Below the pieces are notes generated by a model that did not search any database, was not told the DNA's origin, and saw nothing but the letters and a program-made list of their open reading frames with translations. The position numbers and the translations under genes were made by a program. 62,231 bases of DNA, from the NCBI GenBank assembly GCA_013215505.1, contig JABSQZ010000005.1, forward strand, positions 1-62,231, read 5' to 3'. Positions 7,130-16,582 of this stretch are shown one piece after another; position 1 is the first letter of the stretch, and the number at the start of each line of letters is the position of its first letter. Source of the stretch: Oceanospirillaceae bacterium. Lineage in GTDB: Bacteria; Pseudomonadota; Gammaproteobacteria; Pseudomonadales; Balneatricaceae.

Positions 7130-9259
7130 TTAGTCGTTGTTATTGAAGTCGTAATCCATCACTTCATTGGGCACTTGCAAATAATAGCCCTGTATCATGC
7201 ACACTCCTGATTTCCACAACATGCTCATGACTTTGGGGTCTTCTACGTGCGGCACAATGGTGATTTTGTCGCGACTCTTTAAGTTAGACAGCAACTTTTT
7301 AAAACTGGGATCAATCAGTTCCTGATCGGAAAAGTCGCGGATGTAGCTGCTATCGAATTTAATGTAGTCGGGATCAAGGGTCTTCAAAATAATTTCTGAA
7401 TTATTGGTGCTGCCATAGTGTTTCAAGCAGACCAGGCAATTGAGTTTTCTGAGCCCGGCGACAAAATAGCTTGCCTGAGTAAGCTTATTTGCACACTCGG
7501 TTTCACTCAGCTGAATGACTATGTGATCGGCATTAATTCGACTTTGTCGCAACAGATCGGCAACCCAGATCAGCAGGTCCTGCCGCTCCCAGACAGTATC
7601 AGTAACACTGATAAATAGTTTTAGCTGGTTGTGTTGGGCCAGTTGTTGCTTATATTGGCTGATACTTTCAGACAGTACCCATCTATCCATATGTTCGTTC
7701 AAATCTGCATGGTCAATACTGGTGAGAAACCGGGCAGGTGGAATGTTTTCATTGTCCGCCCCTATCATTCGCAACAGGACTTCGTAATGCTGTTGCTCGC
7801 TGCTAAATGCCAGGGGCACTAACGGTTGGAACAGCAAGCGTAATTTCTGCTGAGTGATCGCCTCGCGAGCCTGTTCTATTGATTGCAGTTCACGGCGGTT
7901 AAAACCATTAATTTCTTGGCTGTATAGTGTAACTGCCGGCAGATCCGGGGTTAGTTTTTGTGCTTGTCGAATAGCCTTTTGCCCCCGTTCGATCACCCCC
8001 AGGGTGCTGGGGCTGGTATCGGATAAAGTCACGATACCAATGGCGCACTGCAAATATATCGTCTGCTCTGCTACTTTAGTGGGCTGATGGCTGATACGCA
8101 GATAGAGCTCTTCGGCAATTTGTTGAGTTTTATGGGTATTCGGGTCGAGGTAGATAACAGCAAACAGACTGTCTGCTATTCTCGCTTTTAGGTGAGTTTT
8201 ACTGAAATCTTGATTTAATAATTCAGCGGTATCCCTGATCAGGGAACGACTGGCATTATTCCCATACTGGCTGCGGGTGCTGCGAACGTTAAGTATGTCA
8301 ATCAGCAGTAGATGGCAGTCATTACCGCCACGTTGGGCCAGGCGTAAAATACTCTCTAGACTGTCGGTAAAGTATTGCAAGTTGTACAGGCCAGTAATAG
8401 CGTCTATGTCGGCGAATTTACTCTCTTGTGAATACAATTTAGCGCTATCTATTGCGATTTCGATACATTCATCATTGTTGAACTGGACCAGTTGTAGTTC
8501 TAAGTGGGCGGCAAAATTACTTTTATCTGCACGCTGAGCTAGCAATTGATAGGGGAGTTTGCTCTGGCCGCTATCGATGAATGTTGCAAATAGTTTGCTC
8601 ATGCCCTTGCGCTCCTGATCGGCGACTAACATTTGCATCGACTTGTTAAGCAGTAACTCAGCAGTTTGATAGCCAAATAGTTCACAGAAAGCATGGTTTA
8701 CATAGACTATTTTTTGGTTTCGGACAAAGCTAATGGCCAGTGCCGAATTATCCATTAAGTGCTGGCAGCGTTTTTGGCTTTCTGAAAGCTGCAGCTGTAA
8801 TTGCCGGGATCTTCTGCGGCTCTCTAAATGGCTATATTCGCGTTGGATATGTAAAAGCATAAGATCATACTGATCTGTAGCCAGAACCGCTTGCATGTTG
8901 TTTTTAAGACCCTCTGCGATATCTTCTTCTGTGGGGTGTTCAACTAGCTGCAATACCGGTATATCTTTCTCTAAATGTGTTAGCTCTTTTGTCAGTGCAA
9001 AAGGATCAAAACTTCCCTGCTGTGACTTGCAGAGAATTAAATCCCAGCTGCGCTCTCTCAAGGCACTGACCACTTCTTGGACGCTGTTAGTGGACTGTCC
9101 TCTGGGAGAAAGCTGATGAGCGCGCAAATATGAAATAATTGAGCTGGATTCTGCACTGCTAAATTCGACAAATAAAATATAGATGTTTTTTTGCGCTAAC
9201 CCGGAGCACTGCATACTCTGGCGACGCTCGGCAGGGGGGCTTAATATCAGGTCGGGCAT
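7130..9259 (-). CDS. fimX: FimX-like degenerate GGDEF/EAL protein (REC-PAS-GGDEF-EAL)
   Basis: The 709-residue protein has four parts: a receiver-like domain (about 25-140), PAS (about 160-275), GGDEF-like (about 285-445) and EAL-like (about 465-700). The receiver has Lys78 where the phospho-acceptor Asp belongs. The GGDEF site reads ADSLF (362-366) and the EAL motif reads EVL (493-495), so neither cyclase nor phosphodiesterase activity is expected. This matches Pseudomonas FimX, a c-di-GMP-binding effector that controls type IV pilus assembly at the cell pole. A good AAGGAG ribosome site precedes the ATG. No pilus genes are nearby. Orthology to FimX rests on domain order and the EVL motif. 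Confidence 0.78.
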   Translation of the reverse strand: MPDLILSPPAERRQSMQCSGLAQKNIYILFVEFSSAESSSIISYLRAHQLSPRGQSTNSVQEVVSALRERSWDLILCKSQQGSFDPFALTKELTHLEKDIPVLQLVEHPTEEDIAEGLKNNMQAVLATDQYDLMLLHIQREYSHLESRRRSRQLQLQLSESQKRCQHLMDNSALAISFVRNQKIVYVNHAFCELFGYQTAELLLNKSMQMLVADQERKGMSKLFATFIDSGQSKLPYQLLAQRADKSNFAAHLELQLVQFNNDECIEIAIDSAKLYSQESKFADIDAITGLYNLQYFTDSLESILRLAQRGGNDCHLLLIDILNVRSTRSQYGNNASRSLIRDTAELLNQDFSKTHLKARIADSLFAVIYLDPNTHKTQQIAEELYLRISHQPTKVAEQTIYLQCAIGIVTLSDTSPSTLGVIERGQKAIRQAQKLTPDLPAVTLYSQEINGFNRRELQSIEQAREAITQQKLRLLFQPLVPLAFSSEQQHYEVLLRMIGADNENIPPARFLTSIDHADLNEHMDRWVLSESISQYKQQLAQHNQLKLFISVTDTVWERQDLLIWVADLLRQSRINADHIVIQLSETECANKLTQASYFVAGLRKLNCLVCLKHYGSTNNSEIILKTLDPDYIKFDSSYIRDFSDQELIDPSFKKLLSNLKSRDKITIVPHVEDPKVMSMLWKSGVCMIQGYYLQVPNEVMDYDFNNND

Positions 9260-9536
9260 TCATTACACTCCTTGTAATACAGTTTTTTAGCCTAAGCTCC
9301 TTATATGCTTATTTCCGATCAATTAATACTAAAATTTGTTACTTGAGTAGGATTAATTATAGGGTGAAATAGTGTAGACGCCAATGCTCAATATCCAAGC
9401 GGGTAATACCGATCGGCCACAACTTAAAATAAAGTTCGTATAAAGATTGTGCTGCTGTTGCGATTAACTTGTGAAGTGAATTTTGAGTTTGGGCAGATTA
9501 GCGAGGTATAGAAGGTGAGACTAGCAGATTTAAAAT

Positions 9537-9611
9537 TGGCTGGGGTAGGAGGATTCGAACCTCCGCATGACGAGATCAAAACCCGTTGCCTTACCGCTTG
9601 GCGATACCCCA
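9537..9611 (-). tRNA. tRNA-Gln (anticodon UUG)
   Basis: The minus strand reads TGGGGTA at the 5' end, pairing with TACCCCA at the 3' end, then discriminator G and an encoded CCA. The anticodon loop TTTTGAT carries TTG. The T arm GGTTCGAATCC is intact. It lies 12 bases downstream of tRNA-Met and is probably co-transcribed with it. Confidence 0.96.
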
Positions 9612-9623
9612 GCAACAAATGAA

Positions 9624-9700
9624 TGGTGGCAATGGCGGGACTCGAACCTGCGACCCTCGCATTATGAATGCGATGCTCTAACCAGCTGAGCTACATTGCC
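9624..9700 (-). tRNA. tRNA-Met (elongator, anticodon CAU)
   Basis: The acceptor arms GGCAATG and CATTGCC are followed by A and an encoded CCA. The anticodon loop TTCATAA gives CAT. The D arm (AGCTCAGCTGGTTAGAGC) and T arm (GGTTCGAGTCC) are standard. The 5' G-C closing pair and D arm fit elongator rather than initiator tRNA. Confidence 0.93.
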
Positions 9701-9718
9701 TCTTCATTTGAGGCGCGA

Positions 9719-9747
9719 ATTATTCTCTGTTTTGGCTTTGGTGTCAA
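9719..9747 (-). promoter_or_regulatory. Sigma-70 promoter of the tRNA-Met/tRNA-Gln unit
   Basis: The minus strand has a perfect -35 TTGACA, a 17-base spacer and the -10 AATAAT, followed by the GC-rich discriminator TCGCGCC. That discriminator is typical of stable-RNA promoters subject to stringent control. Transcription would start about 10 bases before the mature tRNA-Met. Confidence 0.75.
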
Positions 9748-9832
9748 CAGCAAAATCAGAAAATAACGGTAAATATTAGAAAAAAAATCACACTGCTTAA
9801 ATACTGATCTATCGATGGCAGTGATATTCAGC

Positions 9833-9851
9833 CAGGTTGTGTTTCAACCTG
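9833..9851 (-). terminator. Hairpin downstream of ychF
   Basis: CAGGTTG and CAACCTG form a perfect 7-bp stem with loop TGTTT, 46 bases after the ychF stop. There is no T-run after it on the minus strand, so efficiency as a terminator is doubtful. Confidence 0.35.
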
Positions 9852-9896
9852 AGAACCCGGCCTTGTACTGATAGTGGAATAACTTGCCGACAAGCT

Positions 9897-10988
9897 TTAG
9901 ACGTTAAATCTAAAGTGCATTACATCACCGTCTTTGGTCGTGTAGTCCTTACCTTCTAAGCGCCATTTCCCGGCATCTTTGGCGCCTTGCTCACCTTGAT
10001 ATTCGATAAAGTGCTGGTAGGAGATGACCTCTGCTCGAATAAAGCCCTTTTCAAAATCAGTATGTATAACGCCGGCAGCTTGTGGCGCTGTCGCTCCAAC
10101 TTTGACGGTCCAGGCGCGCACTTCTTTTACTCCCGCCGTGAAATAAGTTTGCAAGTTTAAAAGCTGGTAGCCGGCGTGTATCACTCGGTCTAATCCAGGC
10201 TCTTGCATGCCTAAATCTTGGAGAAACTCATTGCGCTCTTCATCGTCAAGTTCCGAGATTTCCGCTTCTAGTTTGTTGCAGATAACGACCACTACGGCAC
10301 CTTCTGCTTCTGCAATCGCCCTGACAGTATCTAAGTGCGGATTATTTTCAAAGCCGTCTTCATCTACATTGGCGATGTACATAGTGGGCTTGACTGAAAT
10401 CAGATGAAAAGTGTTTACAATTTTTAACTCCTCGGCGTCCAAGTCGAGGGCGCGAACTGATAGTCCCTCCTCCAGGTGAGGCAGCAGCTTTTCCAGCATC
10501 GTCTGTGCGGCGACAGCGGTTTTGTCGCCTCCTTTAGCAAGCTTTTTATTGCGCAGTAATTGCTTTTCGACTGATTCGAGATCGGCCATTGCCAGTTCTA
10601 GATTGATAATGTCGATATCGGATGCGGGGTCAATTTTGTTGGCGACGTGAATGACATTCTCATCTTCGAAGCAACGCACTACATGGGCTATAGCATCGGT
10701 CTCACGAATGTTGGCCAAAAATTTGTTACCTAGTCCCTCTCCTTTGGATGCTCCTGCCACTAAACCGGCAATGTCAACAAATTCCATGGTTGTGGGCAGT
10801 ACTTTCTCGGGATTAACTATTTTAGCCAGATGATCGAGTCGCGCATCGGGCATAGGCACGACACCGGAGTTAGGCTCAATGGTGCAGAATGGGAAGTTTT
10901 CAGCACTGATGCCCGCTTTGGTTAGCGCGTTGAAAAGTGTTGATTTGCCGACGTTTGGCAGGCCTACGATGCCGCATTTAAAACCCAT
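9897..10988 (-). CDS. ychF: Redox-regulated ATPase YchF (Obg-family)
   Basis: A 363-residue P-loop NTPase of the Obg group that hydrolyses ATP and associates with ribosomes. It has an N-terminal G domain with GLPNVGKST near residue 8, a switch-II region DIAGLV, the unusual NKLE in place of NKxD that favours ATP, a helical insertion in the middle, and a C-terminal TGS domain ending in [11 protein letters not shown]. Length and termini are those of the family. It lies downstream of pth, an arrangement widely conserved in gammaproteobacteria, and before the tRNA-Met gene as in Pseudomonas. Confidence 0.97.
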   Translation of the reverse strand: MGFKCGIVGLPNVGKSTLFNALTKAGISAENFPFCTIEPNSGVVPMPDARLDHLAKIVNPEKVLPTTMEFVDIAGLVAGASKGEGLGNKFLANIRETDAIAHVVRCFEDENVIHVANKIDPASDIDIINLELAMADLESVEKQLLRNKKLAKGGDKTAVAAQTMLEKLLPHLEEGLSVRALDLDAEELKIVNTFHLISVKPTMYIANVDEDGFENNPHLDTVRAIAEAEGAVVVVICNKLEAEISELDDEERNEFLQDLGMQEPGLDRVIHAGYQLLNLQTYFTAGVKEVRAWTVKVGATAPQAAGVIHTDFEKGFIRAEVISYQHFIEYQGEQGAKDAGKWRLEGKDYTTKDGDVMHFRFNV

Positions 10989-11151
10989 AATCTTTGATCC
11001 TTAAGTGTAACTTTATCTATTGTCAGCTCATTAATGAGAGCCGTCAGCAGATGTTAAAAAGTGTATTTTATGCCCATCTTTCAATAGTGCATTTTTAGAA
11101 TTGCGCCATTGTAATGCACAGCTGAAGTTTGTGGAAATATAATCTTAAATT

Positions 11152-11170
11152 AGCAGCTATAATCGCTGCT
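11152..11170 (-). terminator. Hairpin downstream of pth
   Basis: AGCAGC / GCTGCT with a 7-base loop lies about 54 bases after the pth stop and is followed on the minus strand by the AT-rich AATTTAA. It may be a weak terminator or mRNA end of the prs-rplY-pth unit, before the ychF promoter region. Confidence 0.35.
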
Positions 11171-11223
11171 GGCAGGTGCCGGCAGTCATTGTCTGCTAGC
11201 GAAATTAGCGGTGAACGTAGAAT

Positions 11224-11814
11224 CTAGCTGGCTTTAAAACTATGCAGCTTATTCATGGCGATATTCCAGTCACCCTTTACGGCGTCCGCAGTCTGATCTA
11301 GTGCTTCATCTGTAGCTGCTTGAGTCATCTGCTGCTCACTACTGGGAGCTTTACTTAAAACGAAGTTCGCCACGTCTTTAGCTTGTCCAGGGTGGCCAAT
11401 GCCGATGCGCAGGCGGTAGAAGTTTTTATTGTTGCCAAGTTTGCTGATAATGTCGCGCAGACCGTTGTGTCCGCCGTGACCGCCGCTCTTCTTAAAGCGC
11501 GCTGTGCCTGGGCCGATGTCTAGTTCATCGTGCACAACTAAAATATTCTCGGCTGGGATTTTATAGAAATTTGCCAGGGCCGCGACTGAGCTGCCACTTA
11601 AATTCATGTACGTTGTAGGAATCAGCAAGTGAATGCTTTTTCCGTTCAGTATCGCCTTAGCGTAGAGTCCAAGGTATTTCTTATCGGCTGATAAAGTGAC
11701 GAGCAGCTTGCTGGCAAGCTGCTCGACGTACTCTGCACCGGCATTGTGGCGAGTTTGTGAATACTTTGTTCCGGGGTTACCCAGACCAACGATTAACTCA
11801 ATATTGTCTATCAT
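11224..11814 (-). CDS. pth: Peptidyl-tRNA hydrolase
   Basis: Frees tRNA from peptidyl-tRNA that has dropped off the ribosome. The family start [11 protein letters not shown] is clear, with Asn13 in GNPG, catalytic His23 in RHNAG, and HDELD further on. The protein is 194 residues from the ATG at 11814. An in-frame start 93 bases upstream would add 31 non-family residues and run into rplY, so it is not used. The gene follows rplY by 34 bases in the same direction, as in Pseudomonas, so stress-linked rplY and translation rescue are probably expressed together. Confidence 0.96.
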   Translation of the reverse strand: MIDNIELIVGLGNPGTKYSQTRHNAGAEYVEQLASKLLVTLSADKKYLGLYAKAILNGKSIHLLIPTTYMNLSGSSVAALANFYKIPAENILVVHDELDIGPGTARFKKSGGHGGHNGLRDIISKLGNNKNFYRLRIGIGHPGQAKDVANFVLSKAPSSEQQMTQAATDEALDQTADAVKGDWNIAMNKLHSFKAS

Positions 11815-11848
11815 GCCTGTTACCATGCAGAGTGATACGCAGCAAATA

Positions 11849-12442
11849 TTATGCTGTGGCGCCACGTGGAGAGTAAACGTAACCGATACTTTGGTTGTGA
11901 TCTTCACCGCGACGCAGTGCAGAAACTTTTACGCCTGCAGGTACGCTGATGTCTGACAAGTGTAATACCTGGCCGATTTCAACGTTGGATAGGTCAACAG
12001 TTACTGACTCTGGAAGTTTGTCTGCCATGCAGATAACTTCAACTACGTTGGCTTCAACGGCAAATTTAGCAGCAGATTTAGCCACTTCCGACTGTTCAAA
12101 GTTGATGAACGAGATAGGCACTTTAATGCTGATCTTGTTAGACTTTGTAACACGTTGGAAGTCAGCGTGTAGCAACAGTGGCTTTGCAGGGTGACGTTGT
12201 AGATCTTTAATGATTACTTTTTCTTCTTTGCCATCAACTACTAAAGTGATGATTGAAGAAAAGAAGTTGTCATTGTTAGTCAGCTTTACAAAATCTTTGT
12301 TAATTAGAGATAGAGAAAGAGGTTTTTTGTTCTTGGCTCCACCGTAAACAACGGCAGGTACAAGACCTTCGTTACGCAGGCGGCGGCTCGCACCTTTGCC
12401 CTGATCTTCACGAATTACTGCTTCGATTGTGAAATTGCTCAT
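11849..12442 (-). CDS. rplY: 50S ribosomal protein L25/general stress protein Ctc
   Basis: Binds 5S rRNA in the large subunit. At 197 residues this is the long Ctc-type form: an N-terminal L25 beta-barrel (1-95, with [12 protein letters not shown] and HADFQRV) plus a C-terminal TL5 domain (about 100-190, with [16 protein letters not shown]). It lies between prs and pth, the usual place in Pseudomonas-type genomes. An AT-rich 7-bp hairpin lies at 12501-12520 in the leader between prs and this gene. Confidence 0.96.
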   Translation of the reverse strand: MSNFTIEAVIREDQGKGASRRLRNEGLVPAVVYGGAKNKKPLSLSLINKDFVKLTNNDNFFSSIITLVVDGKEEKVIIKDLQRHPAKPLLLHADFQRVTKSNKISIKVPISFINFEQSEVAKSAAKFAVEANVVEVICMADKLPESVTVDLSNVEIGQVLHLSDISVPAGVKVSALRRGEDHNQSIGYVYSPRGATA

Positions 12443-12545
12443 TTTATTACCTATAATATGCCAGCGAAACCGCGACCAGTAACGCTGTGGTTAAATAATC
12501 TTTTAACACTGTTGTTAAAAGAGAGGTTATCCGTACTGGATTCGA

Positions 12546-13487
12546 CTAGCGAAACATAGCACTGATGGATTCTGCGTTTGATACTCGGCGCAATGCCTCG
12601 GCCAACAGCGGGGCAATCGTTAACTGGCGGATCTTCTTGCAGTCAGCCGCCTGTGCTGTCAGCGGGATAGTATCAGTGACGATCAACTCATCAATTGATG
12701 AGTTTTCGATGTTATTTACTGCCGGGCCGGATAGTACCGGATGAGTGGCGTAAGCGTATACTTTTTCGGCACCATTGTCTTTTAGTGCCTGGGCAGCTTT
12801 GCACAATGTGCCTGCTGTATCTGTCATATCATCAACTAATATGCAAGTGCGACCCTGCACATCACCGATGATGTTCATAACTTGAGACTCATTGGCGCGC
12901 TCTCGGCGCTTATCGATAATGGCTAAATCGCAATCCAGTTGCTTGGCCACGGCGCGTGCTCTTACTACACCGCCGACATCCGGTGATACGACCAGTAAAT
13001 TAGTGTAATTTTGCTCCATTATATCATCGAGTAATACTGGGGATCCGTAGACGTTGTCTACTGGAATACTAAAGAAGCCCTGTATTTGGTCTGCATGCAA
13101 ATCCATGGTCATCACTCGGTCGACGCCGACATTGCTAATCATGTCAGCGACGATACGGGCGCTGATGGCAACGCGCGCGGAACGTGGTCGTCTATCCTGA
13201 CGAGCGTAGCCAAAGTAAGGTATTACCGCGGTAATACGTGTAGCAGATGCTCGGCGCAGTGCATCTACCATGACAATTAGCTCCATCAAATTGTCATTGG
13301 TAGGGGCGCAGGTAGATTGAATGATAAAAACGTCTTTGCCGCGAACATTTTCTTGAATTTCAATGCTGACTTCACCGTCGCTAAATCGTGCCACGTGAGC
13401 TTTGCCCATAGGAATGTCTAAACGCTCAACAACTTTGAGCGCAAGCTCTGGGTTGGAGTTACCACTAAAAACCATTAACTGGGACAT
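12546..13487 (-). CDS. prs: Ribose-phosphate pyrophosphokinase
   Basis: Makes PRPP from ribose 5-phosphate and ATP, feeding purine, pyrimidine, His, Trp and NAD synthesis. The 313-residue protein has the divalent-metal loop [11 protein letters not shown], the flexible loop around [16 protein letters not shown], and the PRPP-binding motif [12 protein letters not shown]. Length and order of motifs match class I enzymes. ispE, which normally precedes it in this block, is absent, and a sigma-70-like promoter is seen in the upstream gap. Confidence 0.97.
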   Translation of the reverse strand: MSQLMVFSGNSNPELALKVVERLDIPMGKAHVARFSDGEVSIEIQENVRGKDVFIIQSTCAPTNDNLMELIVMVDALRRASATRITAVIPYFGYARQDRRPRSARVAISARIVADMISNVGVDRVMTMDLHADQIQGFFSIPVDNVYGSPVLLDDIMEQNYTNLLVVSPDVGGVVRARAVAKQLDCDLAIIDKRRERANESQVMNIIGDVQGRTCILVDDMTDTAGTLCKAAQALKDNGAEKVYAYATHPVLSGPAVNNIENSSIDELIVTDTIPLTAQAADCKKIRQLTIAPLLAEALRRVSNAESISAMFR

Positions 13488-13657
13488 GCAGCATACCTTT
13501 TGGGGTTGTCATTATAAGCTTTGGGCGTTTTTGGATCGTCGCGGCAATTCACATTCAGCTCAGCTTTGTGCTCTGAATTGCCCGAATAAAAAATTACCGA
13601 ATACAACTGAGCAAGTTAAGTGCTTATTGCTATTAGCCGTCCAAAAATCGCGGCCAC

Positions 13658-13686
13658 ATTTTGCTGTAAAAACAGCCAAAGGTCAA
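13658..13686 (-). promoter_or_regulatory. Candidate sigma-70 promoter for prs in the lolB-prs gap
   Basis: The minus strand has -35 TTGACC, a 17-base spacer and -10 CAAAAT about 170 bases before the prs ATG. The 325-base gap between lolB and prs holds no gene. No recognisable remnant of ispE and no tRNA was found in it. Confidence 0.5.
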
Positions 13687-13812
13687 GCCCGCAGAGCAAT
13701 TAAGCGACTGTAACTGGTGTCGCTAATTAGCTGCAACAAGCTGTTATTTGGCTGCAGGCAATATGGCTGAACGAGAGTGGTTTGAATTTTCTGATGGGTG
13801 AGTCACTGCTAA

Positions 13813-14430
13813 TCAGGATTCTAGTAGAGGTTGGTGGATTTCCCATTTGTAAATAACCAGTAAAAATCGTAATTTTTCTCTGCTGATAAGGATTTTTGCC
13901 GGTAAGTATTGATTCGCTACCTGGCGATACCGGTCATAAGTAATGGTCCAGCCATCTTGTTGAAGAATATATAAGCGCTCGTCTTTGAGGCTGAGCTGGC
14001 TGTCGCTAAGCGGTGATGGAATTCCCTTGATCCAATATTTAGCGTTCTCCACTGGCAGTTGCCATCCCAAACGTTGTTGCAGCAGAGCGCTAGTGTTTGT
14101 GCCGGTCAATGGCGCTTCCCTGGGAATCGTTAAAGTAACAGATTGGCTGTCGCCAGAAAGCTTGGGGCCGGCCTGGCCGAATGGGCCAAGGAAGCTGATG
14201 TCGTAACTGTTGTGGTTTTGTTGCCAGATCATTTTCGCTTTTTGGGTTTTTTGGTCTATCTTGATGGCTATTTGCGCATTTGCGTCCCATTTTTGCAGCG
14301 ATCGTATGCTGTTAAAATGTTGCTGCCAATTAAGGGGAGTTAATTGGGCTGTGTCGCTTTGTTTGGGTGTAGTACTCGCGCAGCCGCTAATCAAAAGGGC
14401 TGCAAACAATATACTGACAATTTTTTTCAT
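13813..14430 (-). CDS. lolB: Outer membrane lipoprotein receptor LolB
   Basis: Accepts lipoproteins from LolA and inserts them into the outer membrane. The N-terminus has a lysine-rich start, a hydrophobic core and lipobox LISGC with Cys17 as the lipidation site. The rest (205 residues in all) has the beta-rich LolA/LolB-like content, including WQLPVENAKYWIKG, a typical LolB stretch. Its start overlaps the end of the upstream TPR gene by four bases (ATGA), indicating translational coupling. In relatives the next gene is ispE; here it is missing. Confidence 0.93.
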   Translation of the reverse strand: MKKIVSILFAALLISGCASTTPKQSDTAQLTPLNWQQHFNSIRSLQKWDANAQIAIKIDQKTQKAKMIWQQNHNSYDISFLGPFGQAGPKLSGDSQSVTLTIPREAPLTGTNTSALLQQRLGWQLPVENAKYWIKGIPSPLSDSQLSLKDERLYILQQDGWTITYDRYRQVANQYLPAKILISREKLRFLLVIYKWEIHQPLLES

Positions 14431-16127
14431 TGTTTTTTCTCTAGGGATTGACGCGCTTGCTCTACGAATTTGTTATTCGGGTGGCTGTTGCTGATTTTTA
14501 TAAACAGCTGATTAGCCTTTTCAAAGTCGTTGTTGTCGGCTAGCGCGGCAATTAAATGCGAGGCCACTTCTGGATCGTCATATAACAAATAGGCTTGTGA
14601 CAAGTACTTGATTGCCTCTTCATAGCGTTTTAGCTTGTATAGAACCCAACCCATGGAGTCTATGGTCGCGGGGTCTTTGGGGGCTAAAGCGAGAGCTCGC
14701 TCTATCAGCTTCAAGGCTTCCTGGTAGCGGTCGGTATGCACCGTTAATGTATAGCCATATGCATTCAATGCCACAGCGTTATTGGGTGATAAATCTAAAA
14801 CCCGTATGAAATCTCTCTCTGCAGCGGAAAAATCCACAGGTTCTAAGTACATCGCCCTAGTGTAAAGTAAGTCAGTATTGTCAGCTTGTTGGAGTATGTG
14901 TTTGTCCAGCAGAGAGATAGCGTCTGCAGAAAACTCAAATTTATTTAACCAGTCGGCTAACATCAGCAGGTAAGTGGTTTGATTTTTTTTGTGGCTGAGG
15001 ATCAGTTGCTCGGTAATTTTTTCTACTTGGCCTTTGTCTGAAGCTTGTTTGTGCAAGCTGATGGCCCGGGTGTGCGCCTGTAGTTGATTACTGCCAGAGA
15101 CCACCTTCAGATAACTATCTATAGCTTGCAGCGGATGTTCGCTGCGCTCGGCTATAATCCCTAAGTAAAAGTAGGGGGCGGTATTGTCTGGATAAGCTAA
15201 CAGCAATTTTTCTAAAATTGCCCTGCTTTTATCTAGTTGATTAAAATCCAGTGCGGTGAGCGCCAGGTAATTCTGCAGCGGTACGTCATTTTCGTTCTTC
15301 ACTATCAGCTGGTCAATTTTTGCTATGCCCTGTTTGTTTTGTTTTAGCAGAAACAACAATTGTATTTCCAGAGCGTTGTACTGACGATCATCTGCGGCAC
15401 CTGCCAATAATAGCCGCACTGTGGTCAGTGCCTCGGTATAGCGCTTTAAGTTTTTTAGCGTCTCGGCTTTTTGGTATAGAGCATTAGGTAGATCGGCAGT
15501 GGATTTAAGGGCGCGATTAAAGTTTTGTAATGCCAAGCTGTATTGTTTGAGGTGTGCCTGCAGTATTCCCAGTGCCACTAAACGCTCGTTATCAAGGTTT
15601 TTATCTATGTCCACAGCTTCGAGTAACTCAATATAGGCCGCTACTTCAGTATCACTCATTTTGCTCAGTTGGGACGTTATCAGCAGCAGAACTTTACCTT
15701 GGCCCTGATCTAAAGCGGTATTAAAATGAGGCAGTGCCTCGGTAAATTTTCCCTGGGTTATGAGAATGTTGGCGAGTATTTGTCGCGGCTCGGATTCGTC
15801 GGGGTCAGCTATAATCCACAGTTTGACGGCTTTGGTCAGAGCTTGAGTATCGCGTAAATGTTGCGCGATACTCGCCGCTCTTTTTGCCAGACCCGGGTCG
15901 CGGGTAAGTTCGGCCTGCTTTAAGTACTTTTCCAGGCTGTAATGGTAGTGTTCTTGGTTGGCTGCCAGTTCAGCACTGAGAATATCGAACAAAGTTTCTC
16001 CGTTCAACTCTCCTGGCTGGTAAATCGCTTTAGGAACCGTTGCACTTGAGGATGAGTGCAGATCAGTGGCGCAGCCGCTAAAGCTAATAAATGCAGCGAG
16101 CAACAGTATAGGGCGTAATGTTATCAC
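14427..16127 (-). CDS. TPR-repeat outer membrane lipoprotein
   Basis: The 566-residue protein starts with a lipoprotein signal ending in FSGC (Cys19). The rest consists of helical tetratricopeptide-like repeats; the clearest units are near residues 455-520, around NAYGYTL and DSMGWVLYKLKRYEEAIKYL. A protein of this kind sits directly before lolB in Pseudomonas. TPR lipoproteins are scaffolds, but the partner here is unknown. Coupling to lolB by a 4-base overlap suggests an envelope-assembly role. The divergent hemA gene lies 455 bases upstream. Confidence 0.85.
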   Translation of the reverse strand: MITLRPILLLAAFISFSGCATDLHSSSSATVPKAIYQPGELNGETLFDILSAELAANQEHYHYSLEKYLKQAELTRDPGLAKRAASIAQHLRDTQALTKAVKLWIIADPDESEPRQILANILITQGKFTEALPHFNTALDQGQGKVLLLITSQLSKMSDTEVAAYIELLEAVDIDKNLDNERLVALGILQAHLKQYSLALQNFNRALKSTADLPNALYQKAETLKNLKRYTEALTTVRLLLAGAADDRQYNALEIQLLFLLKQNKQGIAKIDQLIVKNENDVPLQNYLALTALDFNQLDKSRAILEKLLLAYPDNTAPYFYLGIIAERSEHPLQAIDSYLKVVSGSNQLQAHTRAISLHKQASDKGQVEKITEQLILSHKKNQTTYLLMLADWLNKFEFSADAISLLDKHILQQADNTDLLYTRAMYLEPVDFSAAERDFIRVLDLSPNNAVALNAYGYTLTVHTDRYQEALKLIERALALAPKDPATIDSMGWVLYKLKRYEEAIKYLSQAYLLYDDPEVASHLIAALADNNDFEKANQLFIKISNSHPNNKFVEQARQSLEKKQ

Positions 16128-16224
16128 GTTTAAATCTTATCCTTTTGAGCCAAACGATAGGTCAGGCAATAGCTGAGAGTTAGCATTTATTCTTTAAGAT
16201 ATCTCGCGACTGTCTGGCGTGCGC

Positions 16225-16253
16225 ATTATAGGTTATGTCAGTTACAGTGACTC
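16225..16253 (-). promoter_or_regulatory. Possible promoter for the TPR-lolB operon
   Basis: The minus strand has a perfect -10 TATAAT with a weak -35 GAGTCA at 17-base spacing, about 95 bases before the TPR gene start. It is supported only by the -10 match. The 16128-16582 gap otherwise holds the hemA promoter and nothing coding. Confidence 0.35.
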
Positions 16254-16502
16254 GGCCGTTGCAGCACTGAATTAAGAGTAGCATATGCGCGCAGCGTCTT
16301 GGGGCTTTGGCCCGGTAAAATGCTGCAAAAATATTTTATCTTAAATATCCAGTATCTTGCTAACTAATTATAAAGTCAGACCAATAGCTGTGGAATGAGT
16401 TTCATTTATGCAGAAAATTTTTACTGCTGATGGGCTGGGCTATTTTTAAACACAGCATTGGAGATTCTCTGCGAAGTTTTCATTCAGATATTGTAAAAAT
16501 TT

Positions 16503-16532
16503 TTGAAAGAGATGTCGCTAAAGGTGTATTAT
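16503..16532 (+). promoter_or_regulatory. Candidate sigma-70 promoter of hemA
   Basis: TTGAAA, an 18-base spacer and TATTAT end about 50 bases before the hemA ATG. Start of transcription would be near 16539. Confidence 0.55.
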
Positions 16533-16582
16533 AGCGCGTTTTAAAATGCTGCTAATGGCCCCCACAAAATGACTGTCCTTAC

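Noticed and set aside
6955-7146. 63-codon frame between exaC and the fimX-like gene
   Set aside because: It runs through the exaC terminator and a long palindrome, has no Shine-Dalgarno, and overlaps the end of the opposite gene.
9424-9618. 64-codon frame on the minus strand over tRNA-Gln
   Set aside because: Most of it is the tRNA itself; the rest has no ribosome site or similarity.
13402-13713. 103-codon frame antisense to prs and its leader
   Set aside because: It covers the prs start and promoter on the other strand and shows no recognisable domain.
13488-13812. Possible ispE remnant
   Set aside because: Frames of the minus strand were read for the IspE start (PAKxNLxL) and the GHMP motif; neither could be found.
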